Shown here piece after piece: positions 16,932-25,499 of a stretch of 64,000 nt of DNA. The notes under the pieces are model-generated. The model was not told the origin of the DNA, did not search any database, and worked only from the letters and a program-made list of their open reading frames with translations. The DNA is from an uncultured Pseudoalteromonas sp. (lineage in GTDB: Bacteria; Pseudomonadota; Gammaproteobacteria; Enterobacterales; Alteromonadaceae). The stretch is from assembly GCA_947493455.1 (NCBI GenBank), contig CANLRB010000024.1:1-64000 (forward strand), in the 5' to 3' direction. The translations under genes were made by a program, and so were the position numbers. Position 1 is the stretch's first letter; the number at the start of each line of letters is the position of its first letter.

Positions 16932-17756
16932 GTGTTTAGTAAAGAAGTCTTTTTATTACTAATAATTGGTCTGCAATTAGTTTCGATTTCGTTTGTTGCT
17001 CCTGCAATATGGGTAATAAACCAATACAAAATGTACCACCGTTATCCGCCAAAATATTATCCGCTTTATTATGTATTTACAGCTCAACAAGATAAATTGA
17101 TTGCGATTATACGGGTTGCGTTAGACTTAATAGTCGCGATGCTATGTGTTTTTGTAGTTGTGCCTAATATGCTCTTTGTCGAGCAAGCCAATTATATGAC
17201 GTTTTGGGCAACGCTTACATTTATACAATTATTACCCTCAGCTTACACTGTTTTTACGCTAACTGCTTCGGGGCGTCGTAGAAAAATACAAAATAAGCCA
17301 ATAAAAATTAAAGTTAGTTTTAAAAGCCGCAGCGTTCTTGATTATTTGCCTATTCATTATGTCGGTTTGTTGTTGATTTCAGTTGGCTTAAGTAGTTATC
17401 TGATACTATCTAACGAGCTTTATTCGCTTTATAAGAAAGTGGCATTGATAGTGTTATTTGGGTTTACGTTAGGCGCATTGATCATCTCAATTCAAAGAAC
17501 GATATTTGGAAAACTGTTTGATAAACAGCTCAATGAACAAGATCGACAGATGAAGCGTGTACAAGATGTTCAACGCAGTATGGTCGGAATTGGACTTACG
17601 TCATTGGTATTTGCTTATTTTAGTGTTAGCTCTCAGCCTCAAGGAACGTCGAGTATACTTTCTATCATTCCATTAAGCCTATTTATTCAAATACTTATTC
17701 TAACCCGAATTAAACGTTGGCATGCACAGGATATGTCGGTTTACAGGAGAAATTAA
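16932..17756 (+). CDS. Multi-spanning membrane protein of a YtrA-type operon, hypothetical
   Basis: A 274-residue integral membrane protein. About seven hydrophobic segments (residues 7-29, 58-80, 88-110, 140-160, 168-187, 215-232, 240-258) and a basic loop (SGRRRKIQNK). Start is GTG 16932 with GGAG six bases upstream, 3 bases after the YtrA gene. No family recognised. It takes the place of the ABC permease normally found next to YtrA, so a role in envelope stress is possible but unproven. Confidence 0.7.
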   Translation: MFSKEVFLLLIIGLQLVSISFVAPAIWVINQYKMYHRYPPKYYPLYYVFTAQQDKLIAIIRVALDLIVAMLCVFVVVPNMLFVEQANYMTFWATLTFIQLLPSAYTVFTLTASGRRRKIQNKPIKIKVSFKSRSVLDYLPIHYVGLLLISVGLSSYLILSNELYSLYKKVALIVLFGFTLGALIISIQRTIFGKLFDKQLNEQDRQMKRVQDVQRSMVGIGLTSLVFAYFSVSSQPQGTSSILSIIPLSLFIQILILTRIKRWHAQDMSVYRRN

Positions 17757-18560
17757 GCTGTAAATTCAACTTATTTTTAAAAAACTCTTTAACTCTGTCG
17801 TTTTCGGTTTGGGTAGCGCTTTTAGTTTATGCTAGCGGCCATAAGGCCGGAGTCTATGAAGCGCTTGAAAAAAAAGTGCAAAGCATCCAAAAGTCCCGAC
17901 AAAAAAGTTTACAATGAACAAAATATTTGAATGCTGTTGTGGATATTTACTTTGGGTCGAGTTATCCCCAGAAATCGTGTGTAAGTCTGTTTAAAAGTCT
18001 TAATTTAAATGCGAGATCATGTAGCTATGGATGTACATGATCTTGTCATATTTAGTTATGAGGCAGCATAAAATGCTTAATAGGTTGGTTAATTCGTGTT
18101 GTCGCTTAATTAGCCTTATCGACCGCGTAAAATTTTGTAGAGTTAAAGTTTATTGTGATGATATTTGCAATGGTAAGCTCGAAGCTCAGGTTGCACTATA
18201 CGTCCCAAACTTTCTGTTGCAAGATTAACAGATATGAGTGCTATTAAATGTGATGATTGTTATTGCTAATTTCACAATAATTTGGTTTTTTTTATACTTT
18301 CTTTTATTTTATCTATAAAAACCAATTGTTTACACTTGTTAACAAAGGGCTTTATTTAACATCTTTTAGTTTTTTACTTTATTTATCTTGAATATTTTAT
18401 TTGAAAATTTCATTTTATACGTGCTTTGTGCATAATTTATTTTGTTTGTTTGTTTCTGGTGTAATCAGAATGTTAATATCGTGAAACAAAAAGGTTGATT
18501 AGGTTGTTTTTTGAGCTATTTTTTCAAGCGGTACTAAAACCAAAACAACAAGGAAAAATC
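17757..18560. other. Long intergenic region (804 bases) before the secreted protease
   Basis: No convincing gene. It holds a GC-rich hairpin CGGCC-ATAA-GGCCG (17836-17849), a perfect inverted repeat AGATCATGTA/TACATGATCT (18014-18023 and 18034-18043), an inverted repeat TTGGTTTTT/AAAAACCAA (18282-18290 and 18317-18325) and the palindrome TTGTTAACAA (18336-18345). The last 250 bases are very AT-rich and probably hold the protease promoter and regulatory sites. A 66-codon frame at 17717-17917 with one hydrophobic helix is possible but has no start site downstream of a ribosome site. Confidence 0.45.
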
Positions 18561-20429
18561 ATGTTTAAATTATCTAAAACAATGTTACTTCTTGCTGGTG
18601 TATTTGCAGCGCAGTCTAGTTATGCAAATAGTGAAAAGTTAATTCAAGTTAATAACAATAATGTTGTACCAAATAAATACATTGTTGTTTTTAAATCCAA
18701 TCAAAGTCTTCTCTCAACAAGCAGTGTTGCAGAAATGGCACAACAAAATGCCGAAATGATGTCGGGTAAATATGGAATTAAAGCGACCAAACTATTCGGT
18801 AATACGCTCAATGGTGGTTTGTTTACGTTAACAAAAGGCCAGCTAAAAGAACTATTACAAGATGACCAAGTTCAATTTATAGAACAAGAACAAATATTTA
18901 CTGTTGATCCGCAAGTATCTACAAATGCGAATCAAGGGAATGCGATTTGGGGTCTTGACCGTATTGACCAGCGTGCATTACCACTCGATAGCAATTATCA
19001 ATATAACTTCGATGGAACCGGTGTCACTGCGTATGTAATTGATACTGGTGTACGCAATTCTCACAATGAGTTTGGCAATCGTGCAACAAGTGGTTGGGAT
19101 TTTGTTGACAATGATTCTGATGCGTCAGACTGTAATGGTCACGGTACGCATGTTGCGGGCACTATCGGTGGGCAATCATATGGTGTTGCGAAAAACGTTA
19201 ATATTGTTGGTGTTCGTGTTCTCGGCTGTAATGGTTCGGGTAGCACCTCAGGCGTAATCGGTGGTATCGACTGGGTTAAAAATAATGCCAGCGGTCCGTC
19301 GGTTGCGAATATGAGTTTAGGTGGCGGCGCATCATCTGCCATTGACCAAGCGGTTGAAGCCGCTGTAGCATCGGGCGTGAGTTTTGTTGTTGCTGCAGGC
19401 AATGATAACAGCAATGCATGTAACTACTCTCCAGCAAGAGCTGGCACTGCAATTACTGTTGGCTCAACCACGTCAAGTGACAGTCGTTCAAGCTTTTCAA
19501 ACTATGGCAACTGTTTAGACATTTATGCGCCGGGTTCAAGCATTAAATCGGCTTGGTATAACTCAAACTCTGCGACCAATACAATAAGTGGTACATCGAT
19601 GGCAGCGCCTCATGTAGCGGGTGTTGTCGCACTTTATCTCGATGAAAATGGTAGTTTAACACCGTCTCAAATAGACTCTAAGCTCGCATCGGGGTCAACA
19701 AAAAATGTTGTGTCGGACGCAAAGTCTGGTTCGCCAAATGAGTTGCTTTATGCTCTTGATGGCTCAACCGGACCGGATCCTGATCCAGACCCAGATCCAA
19801 GTGGTGAGCTAACCAATGACCAAGCGGTTGCGGTATCAGGCGCTACTGGTAGTGAAACGAACTTCTTTATTGATGTACCAGCTGGGCAGTCAAACCTATC
19901 GTTTACGCTATCGGGTGGCTCAGGTGATGCGGATCTCTATGTTAAACAAGGTTCAGCGCCAACTACGGGTAGTTATGATTGTCGTCCATATCGCAGCGGT
20001 AATAACGAAAACTGTGATTATGCAACGCCTGCCGCGGGTAAGTACTATGTTATGATCCAAGGCTACTCTGCGTATTCAGGCGCTAGCCTTGTTGCATCAT
20101 ACAGTGCAGATGCAGGTTGTACCGATTGTTTGGATAATGGTGTGCCAGTATCGAGCATCGCGGGTGCAACAGGCAGCCAAACTTTCTATAAGATCGAAGT
20201 ACCTGCGAATACAACATTAACTGTGACAACGGCAAACGGTAGTGGCGACGTTGATTTGTATGTTAAGAAAGGTGCGCAGCCAACAACTGGGGATTACGAT
20301 TGTCGTCCTTATCGTTGGGGCAACAATGAAACCTGTAGCTTAAATTCAGGTACATCGGGCGGTACATACCACATCATGCTAAATGGCTATTCGGCGTTTT
20401 CAGGTGTAACTTTGACCGCGAGTTACTAA
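18561..20429 (+). CDS. Secreted subtilisin-like serine protease (S8) with two PPC domains
   Basis: A 622-residue extracellular protease made as a preproenzyme. Signal peptide 1-23. An inhibitor I9-type propeptide spans about 35-115. The S8 catalytic domain spans about 128-400, with D161 (VIDTG), H194 (NGHGTHVAG), the oxyanion N281 and S346 (GTSMAAPHVAG). A Pro-Asp repeat linker PDPDPDPDP follows at about 405-413. Two PPC (prepeptidase C-terminal) domains come last, about 418-515 and 528-622, normally cleaved after secretion. ATG 18561 has AAGGA upstream; the longer frame from 18495 has none. Type II secretion is likely. Confidence 0.95.
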   Translation: MFKLSKTMLLLAGVFAAQSSYANSEKLIQVNNNNVVPNKYIVVFKSNQSLLSTSSVAEMAQQNAEMMSGKYGIKATKLFGNTLNGGLFTLTKGQLKELLQDDQVQFIEQEQIFTVDPQVSTNANQGNAIWGLDRIDQRALPLDSNYQYNFDGTGVTAYVIDTGVRNSHNEFGNRATSGWDFVDNDSDASDCNGHGTHVAGTIGGQSYGVAKNVNIVGVRVLGCNGSGSTSGVIGGIDWVKNNASGPSVANMSLGGGASSAIDQAVEAAVASGVSFVVAAGNDNSNACNYSPARAGTAITVGSTTSSDSRSSFSNYGNCLDIYAPGSSIKSAWYNSNSATNTISGTSMAAPHVAGVVALYLDENGSLTPSQIDSKLASGSTKNVVSDAKSGSPNELLYALDGSTGPDPDPDPDPSGELTNDQAVAVSGATGSETNFFIDVPAGQSNLSFTLSGGSGDADLYVKQGSAPTTGSYDCRPYRSGNNENCDYATPAAGKYYVMIQGYSAYSGASLVASYSADAGCTDCLDNGVPVSSIAGATGSQTFYKIEVPANTTLTVTTANGSGDVDLYVKKGAQPTTGDYDCRPYRWGNNETCSLNSGTSGGTYHIMLNGYSAFSGVTLTASY

Positions 20430-20467
20430 TTGATTTCTCAAATCAAAGTCGGCACCTGAGCCTAATG

Positions 20468-20550
20468 CTGATCTGTTAAGAAATAAACAGATCAGTTGAC
20501 CGCTCTTTAAAAGGGTTCAGAATCCGATATTAGGAAACTAATATCGGATT
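20468..20550 (+). terminator. Two hairpins after the protease; second is a strong terminator
   Basis: CTGATCTGTT/AACAGATCAG (20468-20477 and 20486-20495) is a 10-base stem. Then AATCCGATATTAG-GAAA-CTAATATCGGATT (20521-20550) is a perfect 13-base stem with a GAAA tetraloop followed by more T. The second ends six bases before the IS4 transposase ATG. It may belong to the insertion sequence end, where it would keep outside transcripts from expressing transposase. Confidence 0.7.
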
Positions 20551-21060
20551 TTTTTATGTCCCTTTCTAATCATTTTGACGATTTATCTTCTTTTTTAGAT
20601 GATGTTCACACATCGGATAAACTAAAGAGCGTTCTTGACGAGGATATACTTGGACAAGCTTTCACACATGCCGGTGTTGCCACAGTGCGTCGAAGAAGGT
20701 TACCACTAGATGCAATAATGTGGTTAGTTATTGGCATGAGCTTATTTCGTAACGAAACAGTTTGGGGTATAGCAAGTCGATTAGATACTACTTTACTAGG
20801 GAAGAGTAAACTGGTTGCGCCCAGTGCCTTAGTTCAAGGTCGTCAACGGTTAAGGTGTTGATGCTGTGCAGCATTCATTTCAGTTGCTCGCTCAAAGGAC
20901 ATTCTACAAAAACGCTTTTGAACAATGGGGTGGATTGAATTTATTAGCTGTAGACGGAGTGAGTTTTAAAACGCAAGATAACGAATAAAATAGCGAAGCG
21001 TTTGGAAGTGATAGTAACCAATTTGGTAAGGGTAGTTATCTGTAATAGTCATCTGGCGAG
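20521..21060 (+). mobile_element. Decayed IS4-family insertion sequence
   Basis: A transposase start (20556), a frameshift near 20861, an in-frame stop at about 20986, then loss of sequence after about 21045. The N-terminal portion (FLDDVHTSDKLKSVLDEDIL, RRRRLPLDAIMWLVIGMSLF) and the first DDE aspartate region (LLAVDGVSFKTQDNE) are IS4-like. The rest of the DDE domain is missing. The element broke into a solute-binding protein gene, whose C-terminal part follows directly. Confidence 0.65.
20556..21050 (+). pseudogene. IS4-family transposase, frameshifted and truncated
   Basis: The first 101 codons (20556-20861) are the IS4 N-terminal domain, ending in GRQRLRC. The protein then continues in another frame (VDAVQHSFQLLAQRTFYKNAFEQ...LAVDGVSFKTQDNE) with a stop near 20986. 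It can be followed to about GSDSNQFGKGSY at 21043. The second and third catalytic residues (D and E) are absent. It cannot make active transposase. Confidence 0.7.
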
Positions 21061-21390
21061 CCGCTTGATTCAATCATTAGCTCACAGCAAGAAGGCGAAG
21101 CAGTCGTTTCGATTACTGGCTCTGCTCCATTAATGCAATTAGCAAAAATGACACTATTGCAACGTATCGATGTGTTCGTTGAAGACCCTGTGGTAATGAA
21201 TTACGTTATTAAAAATAACCATGAATTTAATCAAATAAAAGCGAAACACTGTTTTGCAAAAATCCCGTTTTACACCGCTATTTCACCAAACAATCTTTTA
21301 AAAAGTAAATGGGTTAAATTTATTGATGAGGTTTTACGAGAACCACGAACCCAACAACTCTATTTGCAGGATAAAGAGTTGTATCAGTAG
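21055..21390 (+). pseudogene. C-terminal fragment of a solute-binding (SBP_bac_3) family protein
   Basis: In the reading frame ending at 21390 the sequence LDSIISSQQEGEAVVSITGS, then PLMQLAKMTLLQRIDVFVEDPVV and AKIPFYTAISPNN, resembles the C-terminal lobe of periplasmic polar-amino-acid binding proteins. It has the typical effector pocket strand and the C-terminal WVKFIDEVLRE helix. The N-terminal two-thirds is lost where the IS4 remnant sits. The same family occurs twice more just downstream, so this is the remains of a tandem copy. Confidence 0.6.
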
Positions 21391-21606
21391 CCGCTTAATC
21401 ATTATTTAGGTGAAAAAGCGCGTTACGTAATTTGCGAGATTATGTTTAGTTAACAGCGAGCGTTGACTATTTATTAGTTGCACTTTTTGTACAACTGGTA
21501 ATAATGAGGTTAGTTTTAACTCAATAGTAGAATAATTATTAATCGTATAATTTGTTTTTTAATCACTTTTTCGTTTACTTCCTTCGCACACAGCGATGAT
21601 TATTCA

Positions 21607-22287
21607 GTGGGCTGGGAGCTTTGGTACCCGTATCAATATCACAATAAGAAAAGTGAATTAGTGGGCATTGATATCAATGCCTTTAATGCGATTATGCGTG
21701 GGGCTAAACTTAATTATCATATCGCTGAAATTCCCTGGAAGACCCATTTACATTTAATTAAAATTGGCAAAGTGGATATTGCAATGGGGGCATCAAAAAC
21801 AAAAGAACGCGAGCAGTATGCTTTTTTCACAAAACCTTATCGCACTGAAACAGTTAATTTGGTGGTTAAAAAAGGGGACGTCAGCCGAATTAAGCTAACA
21901 AAATTAGCCGACCTTATCGGAAGCCCTTATTTTATTGGCGTAGAAAGCGGATACTTTTACGGTGACGCCTATGCTAGCTTAATCTCAAACCCAAAGTTTA
22001 GTGCCAACATTAGCGAGGCGATTGATCTTGAAGAAAATGTATCTATGCTGATTGACGGTCATCTCGATGGACTGCTGGTTGACCCCAATACCATGCTGAC
22101 TTTCGTTAAAAAATATCAACTTGAAAATCAGTTTGAAATTCATCCGCTTGAAATATACAGCGCAAATATCCATATTATGCTCAGTAAAAAAACAATGAGT
22201 CCGGCAATTGTAGAGAGGATTAATGCGTCAATTGACTCCCTTTCCAACGAACTAACATTATTGAATTCGCGCAAACCAACACTTTAA
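21607..22287 (+). CDS. SBP_bac_3 family extracellular solute-binding protein, start codon lost or non-standard
   Basis: A 226-residue frame of a small-molecule binding protein (DINAFNAIMRGAKLNYHI, KIGKVDIAMGASKTKEREQY, FTKPYRTETVNLVVKKGD). The frame stays open upstream to about 21520. There it encodes a typical signal peptide (NRIICFLITFSFTSFA-HS) directly before DDYSVGWELW, but no ATG, GTG or TTG precedes it: only ATA and ATT at 21532-21540. The true protein therefore either starts at a rare ATT/ATA codon or has lost its start. GTG 21607 lies in the mature part and is unlikely to be the native start. Confidence 0.6.
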   Translation: MGWELWYPYQYHNKKSELVGIDINAFNAIMRGAKLNYHIAEIPWKTHLHLIKIGKVDIAMGASKTKEREQYAFFTKPYRTETVNLVVKKGDVSRIKLTKLADLIGSPYFIGVESGYFYGDAYASLISNPKFSANISEAIDLEENVSMLIDGHLDGLLVDPNTMLTFVKKYQLENQFEIHPLEIYSANIHIMLSKKTMSPAIVERINASIDSLSNELTLLNSRKPTL

Positions 22288-22313
22288 ACAATTCTGTATT
22301 GATAATTCGTTAA

Positions 22314-23021
22314 CTATTTGAAACGACCATTTTTATATGCGGTAGTCACTATATCGATAAGTTTATCTTTTTCAATATTGAGTTTGTTTTGTTCACTAAA
22401 GCCAAAAAATGTTTCTTTATTTCTTAATTCCGCAAGTGACATTGGAGAAACTTTTAAATTTGCTGCATTTATTTCAGTAGACATGGTATCTAACACAACA
22501 GGGCTCACCATAAAAAAGTCAATGCGCTCTTTTAGGAGTAATGAAAAGCCAATACGGTTGTTTTGTATTGTAATTTTATTGAGTGAATCATCGTTATCAA
22601 ATCGCGGAAAGTAAGTGCTTCCTCGCGCTACACCAATTATTTTTCCTTTAAAGTCGTCGTAATTTCGAATGGTAATATCTTTTTTTGAAATCACTTTCAG
22701 TGCATCTGCTGATTTGAATGGCGCATAAAAAGCAAACGCACTGCGCTCAGGTGTTGGGTTGAGCCCAGCAATCACATCAACTTCGCCTTTTTTTAATAGG
22801 GCGACGCAGCGCGCAAAATTAGGCGATTGCACAAATTTAATTTCTCGTTCTAATACATCACTGAGTTTATGCAAGGCAGAAATGTGAATACCATATGGGA
22901 CCGGCCCAACATATTGATACGGTGGGTGGTCATCGATACAGGCAACAAGTTGATGCATGTGCGAAAAAGCAGATTGTGTCCACATTAATAGTAAAAACAA
23001 CACGCTTACTCGGATCATCAC
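22314..23021 (-). CDS. Periplasmic solute-binding protein (SBP_bac_3 family)
   Basis: A 235-residue protein with signal peptide (MMIRVSVLFLLLMWTQSAFS) and the two-lobe binding-protein fold: DDHPPYQYVG, the FARCVALLKKGEVDVIAGLNPTPER hinge region and the YAPFKSADALKVISKKD strand. Family members without an ABC transporter beside them often act as sensors or scavengers of amino acids. No permease or ATPase gene is near, so it is an orphan. It converges with 21607-22287, from which it differs in sequence. Confidence 0.8.
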   Translation of the reverse strand: MMIRVSVLFLLLMWTQSAFSHMHQLVACIDDHPPYQYVGPVPYGIHISALHKLSDVLEREIKFVQSPNFARCVALLKKGEVDVIAGLNPTPERSAFAFYAPFKSADALKVISKKDITIRNYDDFKGKIIGVARGSTYFPRFDNDDSLNKITIQNNRIGFSLLLKERIDFFMVSPVVLDTMSTEINAANLKVSPMSLAELRNKETFFGFSEQNKLNIEKDKLIDIVTTAYKNGRFK

Positions 23022-23259
23022 ACCAACCTAAATTTTATCTGTAAAACATAAAGTGTAACGCATTTTGGCTAAAATTCGTATTTTTGCGTTTAATGGCAAG
23101 GGCTAATTTTAGTGTTTGTGCATAATTTGCACTGCTATGCGCTATCGCAGAGCCTCATATTTACGACGCGAGTGCTTACCCCAAATAGTGTTGTCATAGC
23201 TGTTATGGGTATAAACTTTGTCAGCATGCATATTCAATATGTAACTCCAAGATATCTAA

Positions 23260-23949
23260 TTAATCTGAAAAACATTGAATGAGCGTTTGATACAATTGCG
23301 ACGTGTCGGGGCGTTGATTTGTATGCTCAAATAAACAGGTATGCACATTGGCAAGCACTTGTTCGTGCTGCTGGTGAAGTTGATAACATAAGTTGACCGG
23401 TGCTATCAGCTCATCCATCGATGCATTAATAAGAATGCATGCCTGTGCCAATACGACTTTACCGCCTCCTTTTTTAAGTACTACACGTTGCGCTGTGCCG
23501 ACAATTTTTTGTTTATTGATATTGAGGTTGTAATCACCATCACAGTAACTACCGGGTGTTGCATGCGCATCGACTTTAATACCAAAATGAGCGAAAAACA
23601 GTGACAGCTTGTCACAGAACGAGCGATATGCATCGGGAATCGAGTAATCTTGGTTGGCGTCTATCGTATACATATAGGAGATATTGATAACACCTTGACG
23701 CTGCGGTACCGGAGCTCCACCGGTTTTTCGGGCATAAAGTTGCCAGCCATAATGTGCGAGCTGTGCTTTTAATTCATCTGACTGTTGCCATTTATTACCA
23801 GAAGGCAACACTAGGGTATCATAACGTGATTGCCACAGTATTAACGCTCGGTTTAACTGCCCGTTTTGTATTTGCGCTAATATTTCTGATTCTTTGTCGA
23901 ACACGCTCGCAACGTCGACATGTTCATATCTAAGTATTTTGGCTTTCAC
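23260..23949 (-). CDS. Lipoate-protein ligase A family protein
   Basis: A 229-residue BPL_LplA_LipB-fold enzyme. The motif RKTGGAP at 74-80 and the catalytic lysine K148 in INKQKIVGTAQR are present. Such enzymes attach lipoate (or octanoate) to E2 and GcvH proteins. It is shorter than LplA (338) and lacks the accessory domain, so it may be an octanoyl or lipoyl transferase paralogue. No signal peptide. Substrate not certain. Confidence 0.72.
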   Translation of the reverse strand: MKAKILRYEHVDVASVFDKESEILAQIQNGQLNRALILWQSRYDTLVLPSGNKWQQSDELKAQLAHYGWQLYARKTGGAPVPQRQGVINISYMYTIDANQDYSIPDAYRSFCDKLSLFFAHFGIKVDAHATPGSYCDGDYNLNINKQKIVGTAQRVVLKKGGGKVVLAQACILINASMDELIAPVNLCYQLHQQHEQVLANVHTCLFEHTNQRPDTSQLYQTLIQCFSD

Positions 23950-24100
23950 TGTTAAACACCTTGTTTATGCCGGTTTATTTTGTAATTGATATGAATCAAG
24001 ATTAACAAAAAGTGCGTCGAGACAAAAATAATCCATTTTACATTCATTTCACATTTACTTTCTTAAACTCAATTCATCAACATCAAAGAAGGATTGAAAC

Positions 24101-25177
24101 ATGTTTAAAAAAATTGTGATTACACTTGTCGTGTTAGGGTTAACTGGGTTTGGTTTGTTTACTGGGGCTAAATCGTATGTAAAAGGGTTACTGCCAGATA
24201 AAGCACACTTTACGCAAATAAAAGCGACAACACAGCAGGATTTATCCTACGTGACAGATAATGTACCGAGTTATCGCGGCAAAATTTTAGCAGTGGTTAC
24301 TAGTACTGACAAGATGGGCGAAAATAAGGAAACAGGCTATGAGCATACTGAATTGGCGCGTGCATATTGGGTGTTTGTTGCGAATGGGTTTGAGGTTGAT
24401 TTTGCTAGCCCTAAAGGGGGCAAACCGCCTGTTGTTATTGATGGTGAGGATATGGGGGCGTATGACTATGCATTTTTAAATGATGAATCAATTCAAGAAA
24501 GAGTAAATAACACGATAGCACTGGCGGATATAAACCCGAGTGATTACGAAGCCGTTTATTTTGTTGGCGGAAAAGGCACTATGTTTGATTTTCCAAATAA
24601 CCCAGATGTGCAACGAATTGCAAAAACGCTTTATCAAAGTAACAAAGTAGTGAGTGCGGTCTGCCATGGCCCTGCGGCATTAGTTAACGTAGAACTTGAT
24701 AACGGCCAAATGTTGATTGCAAATAAACGCGTGAGCGGTTTTACCAATGAAGAAGAGCTTTTCTTAATACCAAATGCGAAAGAAATCTTTCCGTTTTTGT
24801 TAGAAGATAAAATGCTGGAGCAAGGTGCGCAGTTTGAAGCAGGTACCAAGTATATGGAGCAGGTGGTACATGACGGTAAATTAATTACAGGGCAAAACCC
24901 ATGGTCAGTGTGGAAGCTTGCTGAAAAGGTCGTACTTGAACTTGGGTTTGAGCCTAAACTGCGCGAGCGTACGCCTGAAGAGGTTTCTATTGATTTACTG
25001 ATGACTTATAACGCACAAGGGTATGATGCGGCGCTTGAAGAGCTTAAACAGCAGCCAAATTCATATCACCGCGTCATCATTGTGATGCATGGTATTCTGG
25101 CCTTTATGGAGTTTGATTTAGGTAAAGGCATCGACATTATTAACCTTGCTGATGAAATAAAGCAACTTGCAAAGTAA
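24101..25177 (+). CDS. DJ-1/PfpI-family (Hsp31-like) protein, membrane-anchored
   Basis: A 358-residue protein. A hydrophobic N-terminus (residues 5-22) could be a signal anchor. The class I glutamine amidotransferase-like domain covers about 60-280. The nucleophile is C188, followed by H189 in VCHGPAAL, and E84 lies in HTELARAYW. Hsp31-type relatives act as glyoxalase III or chaperones. The last 75 residues (TPEEVSIDLLMTYNAQGYDAALEELKQQ) form an extra helical tail not part of the family core. Cytoplasmic or periplasmic face is undecided. Confidence 0.8.
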   Translation: MFKKIVITLVVLGLTGFGLFTGAKSYVKGLLPDKAHFTQIKATTQQDLSYVTDNVPSYRGKILAVVTSTDKMGENKETGYEHTELARAYWVFVANGFEVDFASPKGGKPPVVIDGEDMGAYDYAFLNDESIQERVNNTIALADINPSDYEAVYFVGGKGTMFDFPNNPDVQRIAKTLYQSNKVVSAVCHGPAALVNVELDNGQMLIANKRVSGFTNEEELFLIPNAKEIFPFLLEDKMLEQGAQFEAGTKYMEQVVHDGKLITGQNPWSVWKLAEKVVLELGFEPKLRERTPEEVSIDLLMTYNAQGYDAALEELKQQPNSYHRVIIVMHGILAFMEFDLGKGIDIINLADEIKQLAK

Positions 25178-25275
25178 TCATTTAGCCCGGAGTCAATGAG
25201 CGCGGGCTTTCACCGTTACGGTTAACGTTTAATGTGTATATTGAAAACATTCATTATTGATTATCTAATTTAATT

Positions 25276-25341
25276 GACTGTGACTGTGACTGTGACTGTG
25301 ACTGTGACTGTGACTGTGACTGTGACTGTGACTGTGACTGT
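25276..25341. repeat. Hexanucleotide microsatellite (GACTGT)11
   Basis: Eleven perfect copies of GACTGT, 66 bases, with no interruption, in non-coding DNA between two convergently unrelated genes. Perfect repeats of this length are prone to slippage during replication and vary between strains. Whether the copy number affects expression of the downstream esterase is unknown. Confidence 0.95.
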
Positions 25342-25436
25342 GGTAGTTTTAAGCTTGAATTGAAATCGCCCGATACCTTTCTATCGCTTTAAAAACATAG
25401 CCCTAAGCAATTTCTAAGGAAAAAATAGGGCTTTCT

Positions 25437-25497
25437 CAATTGTTCTTTTATCACTGGTTTTGCAAGTTGATATAAACCAACAATAAAGGAACAATTG
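25437..25497 (+). promoter_or_regulatory. Inverted repeat covering the esterase ribosome binding site
   Basis: CAATTGTTC (25437-25445) and GAACAATTG (25489-25497) are exact inverses, 43 bases apart. The second copy overlaps the AAAGGA ribosome binding site and ends two bases before the ATG of the esterase. In the mRNA the pairing would hide the site, so a fold-dependent translational control is possible. Confidence 0.35.
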
Positions 25498-25499
25498 CA

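Larger units (their letters stand above)
25178..25499. other. Intergenic region (322 bases) with a hexanucleotide repeat
   Basis: Between the DJ-1 gene and the esterase. It contains the GACTGT repeat (separate entry). A terminator-like AGCCCTA (25399-25405)/TAGGGCT (25426-25432) stem lies before a short T-rich tail. The last 60 bases hold the inverted repeat of the esterase leader. No reading frame that looks coding. Confidence 0.5.

Noticed and set aside
17717-17917. 66-codon frame overlapping the end of the YtrA-operon membrane gene
   Set aside because: One hydrophobic helix, but the ATG lies inside the upstream gene and the good SD near 17744 has no start codon behind it. Not enough support.
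18031-18228. 65-codon frame in the gap before the protease
   Set aside because: No ribosome site, odd composition, and it overlaps an inverted repeat.
25276-25341. GACTGT repeat as a CRISPR array
   Set aside because: The units are six bases without spacers, so it is a simple tandem repeat.
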